From the NCBI GenBank assembly GCA_943787175.1, contig CALSLK010000006.1, positions 410,095 to 474,094 of the forward strand: a DNA stretch of 64,000 nucleotides. Direction: 5' to 3'. Source of the DNA: an uncultured Alphaproteobacteria bacterium (GTDB lineage: Bacteria; Pseudomonadota; Alphaproteobacteria; SP197). The notes under the pieces are model-generated. The model was not told the origin of the DNA. It searched no databases and worked only from the letters and a program-made list of their open reading frames with translations. The position numbers and the translations under genes were made by a program. Below are positions 33,788 to 42,604 of the stretch, piece after piece; the first letter of the stretch is position 1, and each line of letters begins with the position of its first letter.

Positions 33788-35098
33788 TCAGGCGGCCATG
33801 GGGTCGCGCCCGAATTCGGGATAGGCGGCCATGCCGAGCTCGGCCTGGTCCAGCCCGGCCAGTTCGTCCTCGGGCGTCACGCGGATACCCACGACCCTCT
33901 TCAGGATGAACCAGGTGGTCGCGCTTGTTGCCGAGACAAAGACGCCGATCGTGAGCACACCCAGGGCCTGTACGGCAAAGCTCGCATCCAGATTCGTCAG
34001 CGGCACCGCCATGGTGCCCCAGACGCCGGCAAACAGATGCACAGGGATGGCGCCGACGACGTCGTCAACCTTGATCCGGTCAAGCAGGGGAATGCCGATG
34101 ACGACGATAACGCCGCCCACCCCTCCGATCAGGATCGCTTCGCCGATGCTCGGTGTGTCGGGGCCGGCCGTGATGCTGACCAGGCCGGCCAGGGCGCCGT
34201 TCAGCACCATGGTGAGATCGACCTTGCGGAAGAGCAACTGGGTCGCAAGTGTTGCAACCAGCACGCCACCGGCTGCGGCCATGCCGGTATTGGCATAAAT
34301 GTTGGCCATGGCGATGGCGTCGCCCGCCGAACCCAGAGCAAGTTGCGAGCCGCCGTTGAAGCCGAACCAGCCCAGCCATAGGATGAAGGTTCCCAGGGTT
34401 GCCAAAGGCAAAGAGCTGGGCGGCAGCAGCCTGATCTTGCCGCTCGTCGCGTCATATTTGGCCTGTCTGGCGCCCAGGACAAGGGCGCCGGTCAGTGCCG
34501 CCCAGCCGCCGACGGAGTGCACGATGGTCGAACCGGCGAAATCGGCGAATCCCAGACCGGCCAACCAGCCGCCGCCCCAGGTCCAGGCGCCCTGGATCGG
34601 GTAGATGACGGCGGTGAGGACGGCAACGAAGCTCAGGAACGGCCACAGCCGGATGCGTTCGGCTACCGTGCCAGAGACGATCGAGGCTGCCGTCGCGACA
34701 AAGACCATCTGGAAGAACCAGTCCGAGGCGGCTGCATAGCCTGCGGAATCAGGTGTCAGCGCGGCGCTGTCATCAGCCACCCAGACCGAGAAACCGCCGA
34801 TCCAACCGCCGTCGACGCCGTCATACATGAGGTCATAGCCGACCAGATAGTAGGCGCATCCGGCAAGCGAGAAGAGCACGATGTTTTTGAGGCAAATGGT
34901 GGCAACCGATTTGGTGCGCACCATGCCAGCCTCGAGCATGGTAAAGCCCGCAGCCATCCACATGACCAGCGCACCGTTAACCAGGAAGGAAAAGGTGTTG
35001 AGGACAAAGGCGGTTTCGGATTCAACCGCGGCACGGGCGGTTCCGGTCGTGGCCAACAGTACCAACGCCGCAGGCAGGATGACGGATAGCAGTCGCAT
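33788..35098 (-). CDS. amtB: Ammonium transporter Amt
   Basis: A 436-residue inner-membrane transporter. Signal-like start MRLLSVILPAALVLLATTGTARA, then 11 membrane segments. Family signatures: GFTMLEAGMVRTKSVATICLKN, DWFFQMVFVATAASIVSGTVAERI, GGWLAGLGFADFAGSTIVHSVGGWAAL (first pore His) and VGAIPVHLFAGVWGTMAVPL (second pore His). The C-terminal tail ends in VTPEDELAGLDQAELGMAAYPEF, the usual PII-interacting region. No glnK/glnB gene is adjacent here, although many bacteria pair the two. A sigma-54-like promoter lies just upstream. Confidence 0.95.
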   Translation of the reverse strand: MRLLSVILPAALVLLATTGTARAAVESETAFVLNTFSFLVNGALVMWMAAGFTMLEAGMVRTKSVATICLKNIVLFSLAGCAYYLVGYDLMYDGVDGGWIGGFSVWVADDSAALTPDSAGYAAASDWFFQMVFVATAASIVSGTVAERIRLWPFLSFVAVLTAVIYPIQGAWTWGGGWLAGLGFADFAGSTIVHSVGGWAALTGALVLGARQAKYDATSGKIRLLPPSSLPLATLGTFILWLGWFGFNGGSQLALGSAGDAIAMANIYANTGMAAAGGVLVATLATQLLFRKVDLTMVLNGALAGLVSITAGPDTPSIGEAILIGGVGGVIVVIGIPLLDRIKVDDVVGAIPVHLFAGVWGTMAVPLTNLDASFAVQALGVLTIGVFVSATSATTWFILKRVVGIRVTPEDELAGLDQAELGMAAYPEFGRDPMAA

Positions 35099-35133
35099 GT
35101 CAGGTCTCCCGAAAATGATCTCCGAGAAGACAT

Positions 35134-35149
35134 TTCAATCCGCATGCCA
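35134..35149 (-). promoter_or_regulatory. Possible sigma-54 promoter of amtB
   Basis: On the minus strand TGGCATG-N4-TTGAA sits 36 bases before the amtB start. It matches the -24 box (GG) and most of the -12 box of the TGGCACG-N4-TTGCW consensus; the -12 C is an A. amt genes are commonly NtrC/sigma-54 controlled. Confidence 0.45.
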
Positions 35150-35201
35150 GATTGAGTGGAAAAATTATCGCTTATAAAGCAATAGGTTACGCATGAAGCA
35201 G

Positions 35202-36203
35202 TCAATCTGATTCAGGGAGTCTGCCGTTTTCCTGAGCAGGGCCATGCCCAAAGATTGCGCAGAGCCGCGACTTAGCGGCCTGCCCCTTGATCCGTTCACG
35301 GTGCCAGACATAAAGGCCCGAACAGATGATCACGGCGATGCCGGCCCAGGACCAGCTGTCGGGGAAGGTGCCGAAGATCAGAAATCCCGCAATCGTGCCG
35401 CCGACGATCTCGGCATAGCCGAAAGGCGCCAGAACGGATGCCGGGGCATAGAGCAGAGAGCGGATGCGCAAGCCGTTGCTGGCGCCTGAGAAGACCGCCA
35501 CCGCGATCAGCCCCATCCAGGTCGTGGCGTCGGGCCAGACCCAATAGAACGGTGCGGCCAGCGTCAGCACCGTGACCCCGACCAGGGGCGACCAAAGAAT
35601 GATTGTGCTGGTGCTGTCGGTCGCGGTCAGGTGCCGGGTGATGATGATGTGGACCGCATAAAGCGAGACACAGCCAATCGGCCACAAGGCGTTCCAGCCG
35701 ATGCCCTCCGTCCCCAGCCAGGGACGGATGATCAGCATGGCTCCGGCAAACCCCGCGAAACAGGCCGCCCAGCGGCGCGGTCCGACCTGTTCTTTCAGGA
35801 CTACGGCCGCCAGCACCGTGACCACCAGGGGGCCGATCAGGATAATGGCAATGATGTCGGCCAGGGCCAGGACTTCCAGCCCCTTGTAGTAACACAGCGC
35901 ACTGATGAAGACGCAGCTGGACCGCAGGAGCTGCAGTTTCCAGCTGGACGTCTTTAGAATGCGCGGCGCATTCAGGCTGCGTGCGGCGATAAATCCTGTG
36001 GCCAGAAACCCCAGCGCCTGAATCAGGGCGACCTGAAAGACGCTGATGTTCCCAAAGCTCAGCTTGGCTGCAATGTCGCTGCCGTTGATCAGAACGATCG
36101 CGGCCAGAAACAGCAGAATTCCGGTCAGATGCGGGTTGGCGGGTTTGCCGGACACTGCACCGGGGGCAAGCGAGCGGTCTGGTGCGCCGTGGCTGTCGCT
36201 CAT
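35202..36203 (-). CDS. EamA/DMT-family exporter, third of a tandem trio
   Basis: A 333-residue ten-helix transporter with two EamA repeats. Visible signatures: GILLFLAAIVLINGSDIAAKLSFGNISVFQVAL, LKEQVGPRRWAACFAGFAGAMLIIRP (end of repeat one) and YAPASVLAPFGYAEIVGGTIAGFLIFGTFPDSWSWAGIAVIICSGLYVWHRER (end of repeat two). Its ATG overlaps the stop of the next upstream copy (ATGA). The charged cytoplasmic tail KGQAAKSRLCAIFGHGPAQENGRL is longer than in the other two. Substrate is unknown; the family exports amino acids and metabolites. Confidence 0.9.
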   Translation of the reverse strand: MSDSHGAPDRSLAPGAVSGKPANPHLTGILLFLAAIVLINGSDIAAKLSFGNISVFQVALIQALGFLATGFIAARSLNAPRILKTSSWKLQLLRSSCVFISALCYYKGLEVLALADIIAIILIGPLVVTVLAAVVLKEQVGPRRWAACFAGFAGAMLIIRPWLGTEGIGWNALWPIGCVSLYAVHIIITRHLTATDSTSTIILWSPLVGVTVLTLAAPFYWVWPDATTWMGLIAVAVFSGASNGLRIRSLLYAPASVLAPFGYAEIVGGTIAGFLIFGTFPDSWSWAGIAVIICSGLYVWHRERIKGQAAKSRLCAIFGHGPAQENGRLPESD

Positions 36204-37093
36204 GATGTCGTCCCCCGCACTCTCTCGCGATGCCAGACATAAAGACCGGAGAGCACGATGATGGCAATGCCGGCAAAGCTGTAGGCATCGGGCAGGTCGT
36301 CAAACACGATCAGGCCAACCAGCGTTGCGGTCACGATCTGGGTATAGCCGAATGGCGCCAGCAGCGAGGCAGGCGCCATAGCAAGTGCCTTGATCCGGGC
36401 GCTGTTGGCGATGCCCGACATCAGTGCGATGGCACCCAGGGCGACCCAGGTTGCCCCGCTGGGCGCAACCCAATAGGCCGGGCTAGCCGCACCCAGAACG
36501 GCGACTGTTGCCAGTGCAGCCCATGCTATCTGGTTGGGGGCACCTTCATCGGACGAGATCTTGCGTGTCAGCACGGTGTACATGGCAAACAGCACGACCG
36601 TGGCAAAGGGCCACAGGGCGCCTGGATGGGCACCGGTCATGCCCGGCCTGGCAATCAGAAGGGCACCGATCAGGCCGGTTACACAGGCGGCCCAGCGACG
36701 CCAGCCGACCTTTTCATCGAGCATCAGCGCGGCAAGGGCCGTGATCGCCAGCGGCAACAGCAGCATGATGCCGGTAATGTCGGCCAGCCGCAGGTGCGGA
36801 AGGCCATGATAAAAACACACGATCGCGCCGAACTGGCACAGGGTGCGCGCGATCTGAATGCCCGGGTGTTTGGTTTTGAGCAAGTGGTCGAGACGCAGGG
36901 TACGGCCGAACACGAAGGCTGCGATCATCAGGCCCGACATCTGGGCCAGCACGACCTGCCAGACCGGCATGTCGATGATGGTGATCTTGCCCACGGTGTT
37001 GGTGCCGACCACCCCGGTCAGCGCCACCAGATAAAGCCCGATACCGGCCAGCGGTGCGCCCTGGGGGCCGGCTTTTGATGCCTGATCGCTCAC
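36200..37093 (-). CDS. EamA/DMT-family exporter, second of a tandem trio
   Basis: A 297-residue ten-helix transporter from GTG 37093, which overlaps the previous stop (GTGA). Key segments: LAGIGLYLVALTGVVGTNTVGKITIIDMPVWQVVLAQ, LDEKVGWRRWAACVTGLIGALLIARPG and MAPASLLAPFGYTQIVTATLVGLIVFDDLPDAYSFAGIAIIVLSGLYVWHRERV. The same layout and motifs as its neighbours, with substitutions throughout, indicate an old tandem duplication. Substrate unknown. Confidence 0.9.
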   Translation of the reverse strand: MSDQASKAGPQGAPLAGIGLYLVALTGVVGTNTVGKITIIDMPVWQVVLAQMSGLMIAAFVFGRTLRLDHLLKTKHPGIQIARTLCQFGAIVCFYHGLPHLRLADITGIMLLLPLAITALAALMLDEKVGWRRWAACVTGLIGALLIARPGMTGAHPGALWPFATVVLFAMYTVLTRKISSDEGAPNQIAWAALATVAVLGAASPAYWVAPSGATWVALGAIALMSGIANSARIKALAMAPASLLAPFGYTQIVTATLVGLIVFDDLPDAYSFAGIAIIVLSGLYVWHRERVRGTTS

Positions 37094-38034
37094 GAGGCCT
37101 TTGCCGCCAGGGCCTCGCGACGCAGAACATAAAGGCCAGCGGCCACGATGATCGCCGCGCCGACCCAGGTCCAAAGGTCAGGGAATTCCTGCCAGAAGAA
37201 CCAGCCGAACAGCACCGCCCCGACAATCTCGAGATAACTGAAGGGCGCCAGCAGAGAGGCAGGAGCGATACCATAAGCGCGGATCGTCACGCCGTTGCTG
37301 GCGGCCGAAAGTGTCGCAATGGCCAGAAGCCCCACAAGCGGCAGGGTTCCAGGGGTTTCCCAGAACCAGGGACTTGCAATCAGCATCACGCCAAAGGGCG
37401 CCAGCGAAGCCCACAACATCAGGTTGCCGGTGGAGTTCCGGGGCGAGATGCGCCGCGTGATGATGATGTAGATCGACCAGAAGCAGACTGCCAGCACGGG
37501 CCAGATCGCGGCCCAGCCCATGACATCGGTGCCCGGACGCACGATCACCAGGCCGCCGATCAGGCCGATGCCGCAAGCCGCCCAGCGTCGCGGCCCGACA
37601 TGTTCGCCCAGAAAGACATGGGCCAGCGCGGTCACGACCAGGGGGCCGATGAACAGGATCGCCACCAGATCGGCAAACTGGAGAACCTGAAGGCCGGCAT
37701 AAAACGAAAGCCCGCTGCAAAGCTGACAGATCGAGCGCACCACCTGCCACCAGGGATCAGGTGTTTTCAACAAGCGCACCGGGTTGGCCTGTCGCGCCAC
37801 GATCAGGGCCAGAAGAAACAGGCCGCAGGCCTGAAACAGGATGATCTGGAAGATCGGCAGGTCTTCGATCACCCATTTGCCCAGCGCGTCTGCCGTGTTG
37901 ACCAGCAGGAGGCCCAGCACGACCAGCACAATGCCCACCACATGAGGATGGCGTCCCGGCTTTTGCGGCGAGGCATACTCGCGCGCCGCCTCGATCCGCG
38001 GATCGGCAGGTGTGCTGTTGTGGGGTGAGCTCAT
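37090..38034 (-). CDS. EamA/DMT-family exporter, first of a tandem trio
   Basis: A 314-residue ten-helix transporter. Key segments: HVVGIVLVVLGLLLVNTADALGKWVIEDLPIFQIILF, FLGEHVGPRRWAACGIGLIGGLVIVRPG and IAPASLLAPFSYLEIVGAVLFGWFFWQEFPDLWTWVGAAIIVAAGLYVLRRE. It has a 30-residue hydrophilic N-terminal extension (MSSPHNSTPADPRIEAAREY). It is the promoter-proximal gene of the trio, about 95 bases downstream of the amidase gene. Substrate unknown. Confidence 0.9.
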   Translation of the reverse strand: MSSPHNSTPADPRIEAAREYASPQKPGRHPHVVGIVLVVLGLLLVNTADALGKWVIEDLPIFQIILFQACGLFLLALIVARQANPVRLLKTPDPWWQVVRSICQLCSGLSFYAGLQVLQFADLVAILFIGPLVVTALAHVFLGEHVGPRRWAACGIGLIGGLVIVRPGTDVMGWAAIWPVLAVCFWSIYIIITRRISPRNSTGNLMLWASLAPFGVMLIASPWFWETPGTLPLVGLLAIATLSAASNGVTIRAYGIAPASLLAPFSYLEIVGAVLFGWFFWQEFPDLWTWVGAAIIVAAGLYVLRREALAAKAS

Positions 38035-38130
38035 GGCTGCCAGCGATACAGAAAGAACCGCGCCCGCGCCAGATCGGTGTTCAGTCGAAGCTTTCCAGCA
38101 CCTTGGCGTCGACCCGGCGCACCAGGTCCA

Positions 38131-39489
38131 TTACCCCAACGCCGTCTCTACCGCCTTGCCCACGCGCAGCAGGGCTTCTTCCTGGTTGGGGCGCTGCATC
38201 AGCATCAGGCCGGCGGGCATGGCGTTGTCGTCCTTGCCGCAGGGAATGGAGAGTGCGCAGACCTTGGTGAGGTTGCCGGGTGTGGTGTTGCGTAGGGCCA
38301 TGCCGTTGGCCTTGTTATAGGCGCCGAGATCATCGATCAGGTCGGCGATGGCGGGCGGGCTCGACGGCACGGTTGGCGCAATCATGGCATCGCAGCCGGC
38401 CAGCTTGCGGTGCAGGCTGGCCGAGAGATCGTCCAGGCGGCGCATCAGGCGCAGCAGGTCGTGGCCGGCTTGTTTCATGCCCGAATGGAAGCGCGGCAGC
38501 ATGGGCGGATAGATGACATCGGGGTTGGCCTCGATCAGGTCGGACCAGCACGACCAGGCATCGGTAGTGACCAACCCGCCCATGGTGATCATCGCCTCCA
38601 TCGCTTCGGCCAGTTCGGGCACGTCATGCCATTCCACGCGTGCTCCTGCGGCTTCCAGCTTCGCGACGGCTTCACGGCATGCCCGGTCGACGCCGGGATC
38701 TACGCCGTTCCAGAGCGGATCGTTGACCGCGATGAAGAGCTTGCCCTTCAGGTTACAGGTAGTGAGGTCCGCCAGAGGCCGGCCTGACAGCACCGACCAC
38801 ATGGCCGCGGCATCGGCGATGTCGGCCGTGAGGGGACCCACGGTATCAAGCAGGGGCGAGAGCGGCATCACGCCCTCGGTTGTGAGTGCCCCGATGGTGG
38901 TCTTGAGACCGACCACGCCGTTGACCGAGGCTGGAATACGCACGGATCCACCGGTATCGCTGCCGATGCCAATGGGTCCCAGGCCGCGCGCCACAGCAAC
39001 GCCAGCGCCCGATGACGAGCCGCCCGGAATGCGCGGTGTCGCGGGGTCACAGGCATTGGCAGGCGTGCCATGGGTCGTGTTGATGCCCAGCCCGGAAAAC
39101 GCGAATTCGGTCATGTTGGTCTTGCCCAGAAAAACCGTGCCGGCATGGGTCGCGCGGGTCAGCAGGACGGCATCGCGTTCAGGCACACGTCCCTTCAGGG
39201 CTGTTGTCGCCATGGTGGTTTCCACACCGGCAACATCGACCAGATCCTTCCAGGAAACCGGCACGCCATCCAAGGGCCCACGGCGCAGTCCGTCCTTCTG
39301 GCGCTGACGCGCTGCCTGTGCTTCGGCACGTGTGCGGTCGGCGGCCATGCGGATGAAGACCCGATGTTCGGGATCTTCGATTGCAATGCGCTCAAGGAAA
39401 AACTCGGCCAAATCAGCCGGGTCGATTGCGCCTGCCGCAATTCCCGCACCCAATTCCATCGCCGTCAATTCGTGCCAGGCCTTGTCCAT
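38131..39489 (-). CDS. Amidase signature-family enzyme
   Basis: A 452-residue amidase with the Ser-cisSer-Lys machinery: Lys in PVSWKDLVDVAG (about residue 80), the glycine/serine stretch IPGGSSSGAGVAVA, and the cis-Ser and nucleophile region GSDTGGSVRIPASVNGVVGLK (about 175-190). The C-terminal MPAGLMLMQRPNQEEALLRVGKAVE is also typical. It could hydrolyse small amides or act in atrazine-like degradation; GatA is excluded because no gatB/C are near. GGAGG precedes ATG 39489. After its stop a short in-frame TAATG leads into 16 codons with coding-like codon use, meaning unclear. Confidence 0.9.
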   Translation of the reverse strand: MDKAWHELTAMELGAGIAAGAIDPADLAEFFLERIAIEDPEHRVFIRMAADRTRAEAQAARQRQKDGLRRGPLDGVPVSWKDLVDVAGVETTMATTALKGRVPERDAVLLTRATHAGTVFLGKTNMTEFAFSGLGINTTHGTPANACDPATPRIPGGSSSGAGVAVARGLGPIGIGSDTGGSVRIPASVNGVVGLKTTIGALTTEGVMPLSPLLDTVGPLTADIADAAAMWSVLSGRPLADLTTCNLKGKLFIAVNDPLWNGVDPGVDRACREAVAKLEAAGARVEWHDVPELAEAMEAMITMGGLVTTDAWSCWSDLIEANPDVIYPPMLPRFHSGMKQAGHDLLRLMRRLDDLSASLHRKLAGCDAMIAPTVPSSPPAIADLIDDLGAYNKANGMALRNTTPGNLTKVCALSIPCGKDDNAMPAGLMLMQRPNQEEALLRVGKAVETALG

Positions 39490-39640
39490 GATCGCCTCCT
39501 GCGTGTTGTTATCTTGCTAGCACCATGGGCGTGCCGCGACCAGCGGTGCATGGGTCCCGCAATCGTGAGACGTCCTCCGTTGCAAGGCATGCTCAACAGT
39601 GTGCTTGGCCCCGGGGCCGGACCGGTGTTGAATGGTGCCC

Positions 39641-40852
39641 ATGATCGATCGTTGCGATATCGCCATCGTGGGTGGCGGCCTGAACGGATTGACCTCGGCA
39701 CTGGCTCTTGCCCGTGCGGGGTTTGATGTCGTGGTTGTGGAACGCGGTGACCCCGCCGCGAAGCTCGCCGATGCCTTCGATGGTCGTGTTTCCTCCATCG
39801 CCTATGGGTCCAAACTGGTGCTTGATGCGCTGGGTGCCTGGGATGCCATGGCTGATCATGGCGAACCGATTCTGGAAATCCGTGTCTCGGATCGCGATGC
39901 GCCGCTCTTCCTCCATTACGACCATGCTGATGTCGGCGATGAACCGCTGGGCTGGATTCTGGAAAACCGGTTCATCCGCCGCGCTCTGGATGCAACGCTT
40001 GCGGTGACACCAGGCGTGCGTGTTCTTGCCCCTGCAGAAGTCTTCGACATGACGCGCGATGGCAACGGCGCGACCCTTTCCATGGCCGATGGTTCCAGCC
40101 TTGCCTGTTCCCTGGTGGTAGCCTGTGATGGCGCCATGTCGCCACTGCGTGGAAAAGCTGGCATCAGTCACTGGAACCATGCCTATCACCAACAGGGCAT
40201 TGTCTGCACGGTGCGCCATGAGCGGCCCCATCGCGGCATCGCCCATGAAAGGTTCCTGCCATCGGGTCCCTTTGCCATTCTGCCCATTCCCGGCAATCTG
40301 GCTTCGCTGGTCTGGACCGAAAGAGACGCCATCGCCAACCGCGTGATGACGCTGGAACGCGAAGACATTCTTGAAGAGATCACCTGGCGGTTTGGCGATT
40401 TCCTGGGCGACCTCGAACTGGTCGGCCCGGTCTGGAACTACCCCCTGCGTCTGGTGCTGGCAGATCGCTATACCGATCATCGCCTTGCCCTGCTCGGCGA
40501 TGCCGCCCATGCCATTCACCCCATTGCTGGCCAGGGCTTCAATCTGGGCATCCGCGATTGTGCGGTTCTGGCCGAAGTGCTGGCCGATGGCAGGCGTCTG
40601 GGTCTTGAACCCGGTGATGCCAGCCTGCTGGCCAACTATGCCCGCTGGCGCCGTACCGACATGATGGCGCTGGTGGCGGTCACCGACAGTCTCAATCGAC
40701 TGTTTTCAAACGCTATTGCGCCCGTCGCCCTGGCGCGTGACCTGGGCCTTGCCGCGGTTAATACCGTGCCACCGCTCAAAAAACTGTTCATGCGTCACGC
40801 CATGGGCACCGTCGGCAAGCTGCCGCGCCTGATGCGCGGTGAAACGCTCTAG
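39641..40852 (+). CDS. ubiH: Ubiquinone-biosynthesis FAD monooxygenase, UbiH/UbiF/VisC family
   Basis: A 403-residue flavin hydroxylase for the ubiquinone ring. FAD motifs: DIAIVGGGLNGLTSALALARAGFDVVVVE (GxGxxG at about 8-14), ACDGAMSPLRGKAGI and ALLGDAAHAIHPIAGQGFNLGIRDCAVLAEVL (about 285-320). ATG 39641 is preferred; ATG 39632 is an alternative. Its stop is followed two bases later by the GTG of the ASCH gene. Which ring position it hydroxylates cannot be read from sequence. Confidence 0.9.
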   Translation: MIDRCDIAIVGGGLNGLTSALALARAGFDVVVVERGDPAAKLADAFDGRVSSIAYGSKLVLDALGAWDAMADHGEPILEIRVSDRDAPLFLHYDHADVGDEPLGWILENRFIRRALDATLAVTPGVRVLAPAEVFDMTRDGNGATLSMADGSSLACSLVVACDGAMSPLRGKAGISHWNHAYHQQGIVCTVRHERPHRGIAHERFLPSGPFAILPIPGNLASLVWTERDAIANRVMTLEREDILEEITWRFGDFLGDLELVGPVWNYPLRLVLADRYTDHRLALLGDAAHAIHPIAGQGFNLGIRDCAVLAEVLADGRRLGLEPGDASLLANYARWRRTDMMALVAVTDSLNRLFSNAIAPVALARDLGLAAVNTVPPLKKLFMRHAMGTVGKLPRLMRGETL

Positions 40853-40854
40853 CC

Positions 40855-41196
40855 GTGCAGTCGCTGGGCGTTGTGCAACGCCTGTTTCCTGATGTTGTGA
40901 GCGGAGCAAAAACCTCGACCATCCGCTGGCGCGAGGCCCGCATCAGCCCCGGCTACATGGCCTATGTCTGCGATGGCGCGCCCGACCGGACGGTCATGGT
41001 CTGGGTCACCCGCTGCACCGATATGCCCCTGCGTGACGCCGCTGCTTTCGTTGGCCGCCAGGATGACTGGCCCGATGCCGTGATGCTCGAGGGTATGCGC
41101 GAGCATTACCCTGCGATTACGCTGGATGATGTCGTGCAGGTTGTTGAGCACCTGACGCCGGACAAAACCCGCGCGCGGCCCGACTTCCCCGACTGA
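40855..41196 (+). CDS. ASCH-domain protein
   Basis: A 113-residue protein (GTG start right after ubiH). VVQRLFPDVVSGAKTSTIRWREARISPGYMAYVCDGAPDRTVMVWVTRC shows the ASCH fold pattern: a strand, then GxKxxTIRxxxxxxxxG, then a beta barrel, related to PUA domains. ASCH proteins bind RNA or hydrolyse acetylcytidine (YqfB). Its exact role is unknown. It is downstream of ubiH and convergent with the MFS gene. Confidence 0.72.
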   Translation: MQSLGVVQRLFPDVVSGAKTSTIRWREARISPGYMAYVCDGAPDRTVMVWVTRCTDMPLRDAAAFVGRQDDWPDAVMLEGMREHYPAITLDDVVQVVEHLTPDKTRARPDFPD

Positions 41197-41202
41197 CCTG
41201 GA

Positions 41203-42483
41203 TCACTCCCGGCCGGGCTCGGGCACCGTGCGCAGGATCAGCAGACCCAGCAGCATCAGAACAACGATGACGCCCATGCCCAGGCGCTGGCTGTCGGTGG
41301 CATAGGCGACCAGGCCGACCAGCAGGGGCCCGGCAAAGCTGGTGAGTTTTCCAGACAGGGCGAAGAAGCCGAACATCTCGCCGGTCATGTCGGGTGGCGT
41401 CATGCGCGCCATCAGGGAACGGCTGGCCGATTGCACCGGCCCGATGAAAAGCCCCAGCACCAGACCCAGGATCCAGAACCACAGCACGTCTTCGACAATC
41501 AGGATCGCGGCACTGACGACGATGAGACAGGAAAGCGTCAGGAACAGCGTTTTGCGCGCGCCAACCTTGTCATCCATCCAGGCAAAGCCAAAGGCGCCCA
41601 GTCCGGCTGTGATGTTGAGCGCGATGGCAAAACTCAGAACACCCTCTTCATCCATGGCAAAGGTTGTGGCGGCATAAACACCGCCCAGGGCGAACAGCGT
41701 GTTGAGGCCGTCGATATAGAGCAGCCGCGCGATCAGAAAACGCAGGATGTCCTTGTGGTGGCGCAGCTCACGCGCGGTCTCCACCAGCCGTCGCATGCCG
41801 TTGCGCGCCGCCGCGCCGATGGTGACACGCGATGAAACGCGGTCGGGCGTCCATACAAAGAGTGGCCAGCCGAAAAACAGATACCAGCCCGCCACCAGCA
41901 GAGCGACCGCGCGCACGTGTTCGGAGTTTGCCTTGTCCAGGCCAAAGGGCGCCTGCTCGGGCATGATGAAGATGAAGAGCGCCGCGCACAGGCACGCGAT
42001 ACCTCCGGCATAACCCAGGCCCCATGCCCAGCCCGACAAACGCCCGATCGTCTTGGGTTCGGCCAGATCCGGCAGCATCGCGTTGTTGAAGACGGTGCCG
42101 GTCTCGAATCCGATATTGACCAGCGCCACCAGGATCAGCGTCGGGATGATCCAGGTGGGGTCGGGTGCCGCAAACCACAAACCTGCCGTCGCCAGAATCG
42201 TGATCGCACTGAAAAACGCCAGCCAGGGTTTGCGCGGACCCGACGCATCGGCAATCGCTCCGGTGATCGGCGCCAGAACGGCAATGATCAACGCTGACGC
42301 CGCAATGCCCCAGCTCCACAGCGCCAGGCCTTCGGCCTCGTTCCCGACAATGCCGCGCGCGAAATAGGGCGCAAAGACAAAGGTGACAACCACTGTGGGC
42401 GGGGGCGAATTGGCCCAGTCGAACAGGCACCACGCGGCAAGCCCCCGCTTTTTGACAGGACGGTCGAGTTGGACGGCTGACAT
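41203..42483 (-). CDS. MFS transporter, UMF1/Atg22-like family
   Basis: A 426-residue protein with about 12 membrane segments. Signature: LAAWCLFDWANSPPPTVVVTFVFAPYFA at the start, as in the UMF1 (PF11700) group (W-x-F/Y-D-W-A-N-S), then ALIIAVLAPITGAIADASGPRKPWLAFF and the second-half segment ILGLVLGLFIGPVQSASRSLMARMTPPDMTGEMFGFFAL. ATG 42483 (MSAVQLDRPV) is preferred over 42507. Substrate unknown; in fungi Atg22 exports amino acids from vacuoles. It is divergent from the OYE operon with about 120 bases between. Confidence 0.88.
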   Translation of the reverse strand: MSAVQLDRPVKKRGLAAWCLFDWANSPPPTVVVTFVFAPYFARGIVGNEAEGLALWSWGIAASALIIAVLAPITGAIADASGPRKPWLAFFSAITILATAGLWFAAPDPTWIIPTLILVALVNIGFETGTVFNNAMLPDLAEPKTIGRLSGWAWGLGYAGGIACLCAALFIFIMPEQAPFGLDKANSEHVRAVALLVAGWYLFFGWPLFVWTPDRVSSRVTIGAAARNGMRRLVETARELRHHKDILRFLIARLLYIDGLNTLFALGGVYAATTFAMDEEGVLSFAIALNITAGLGAFGFAWMDDKVGARKTLFLTLSCLIVVSAAILIVEDVLWFWILGLVLGLFIGPVQSASRSLMARMTPPDMTGEMFGFFALSGKLTSFAGPLLVGLVAYATDSQRLGMGVIVVLMLLGLLILRTVPEPGRE

Positions 42484-42604
42484 CGCGGCTCCGGTTCTGG
42501 TGGGCACACTCTAATGCAGATCGCGCACGATACGAGCCCATGCATTCGGGTTGGCCATGACCTTCACATGCGCTAGGGCTTTGAGATCAGTTCAGGAGCA
42601 TCCC

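Noticed and set aside
35296..36303. 335-codon minus-strand frame overlapping the EamA genes
   Set aside because: Same strand but other frame of the EamA gene, with His/Arg-rich shadow composition and no membrane pattern.
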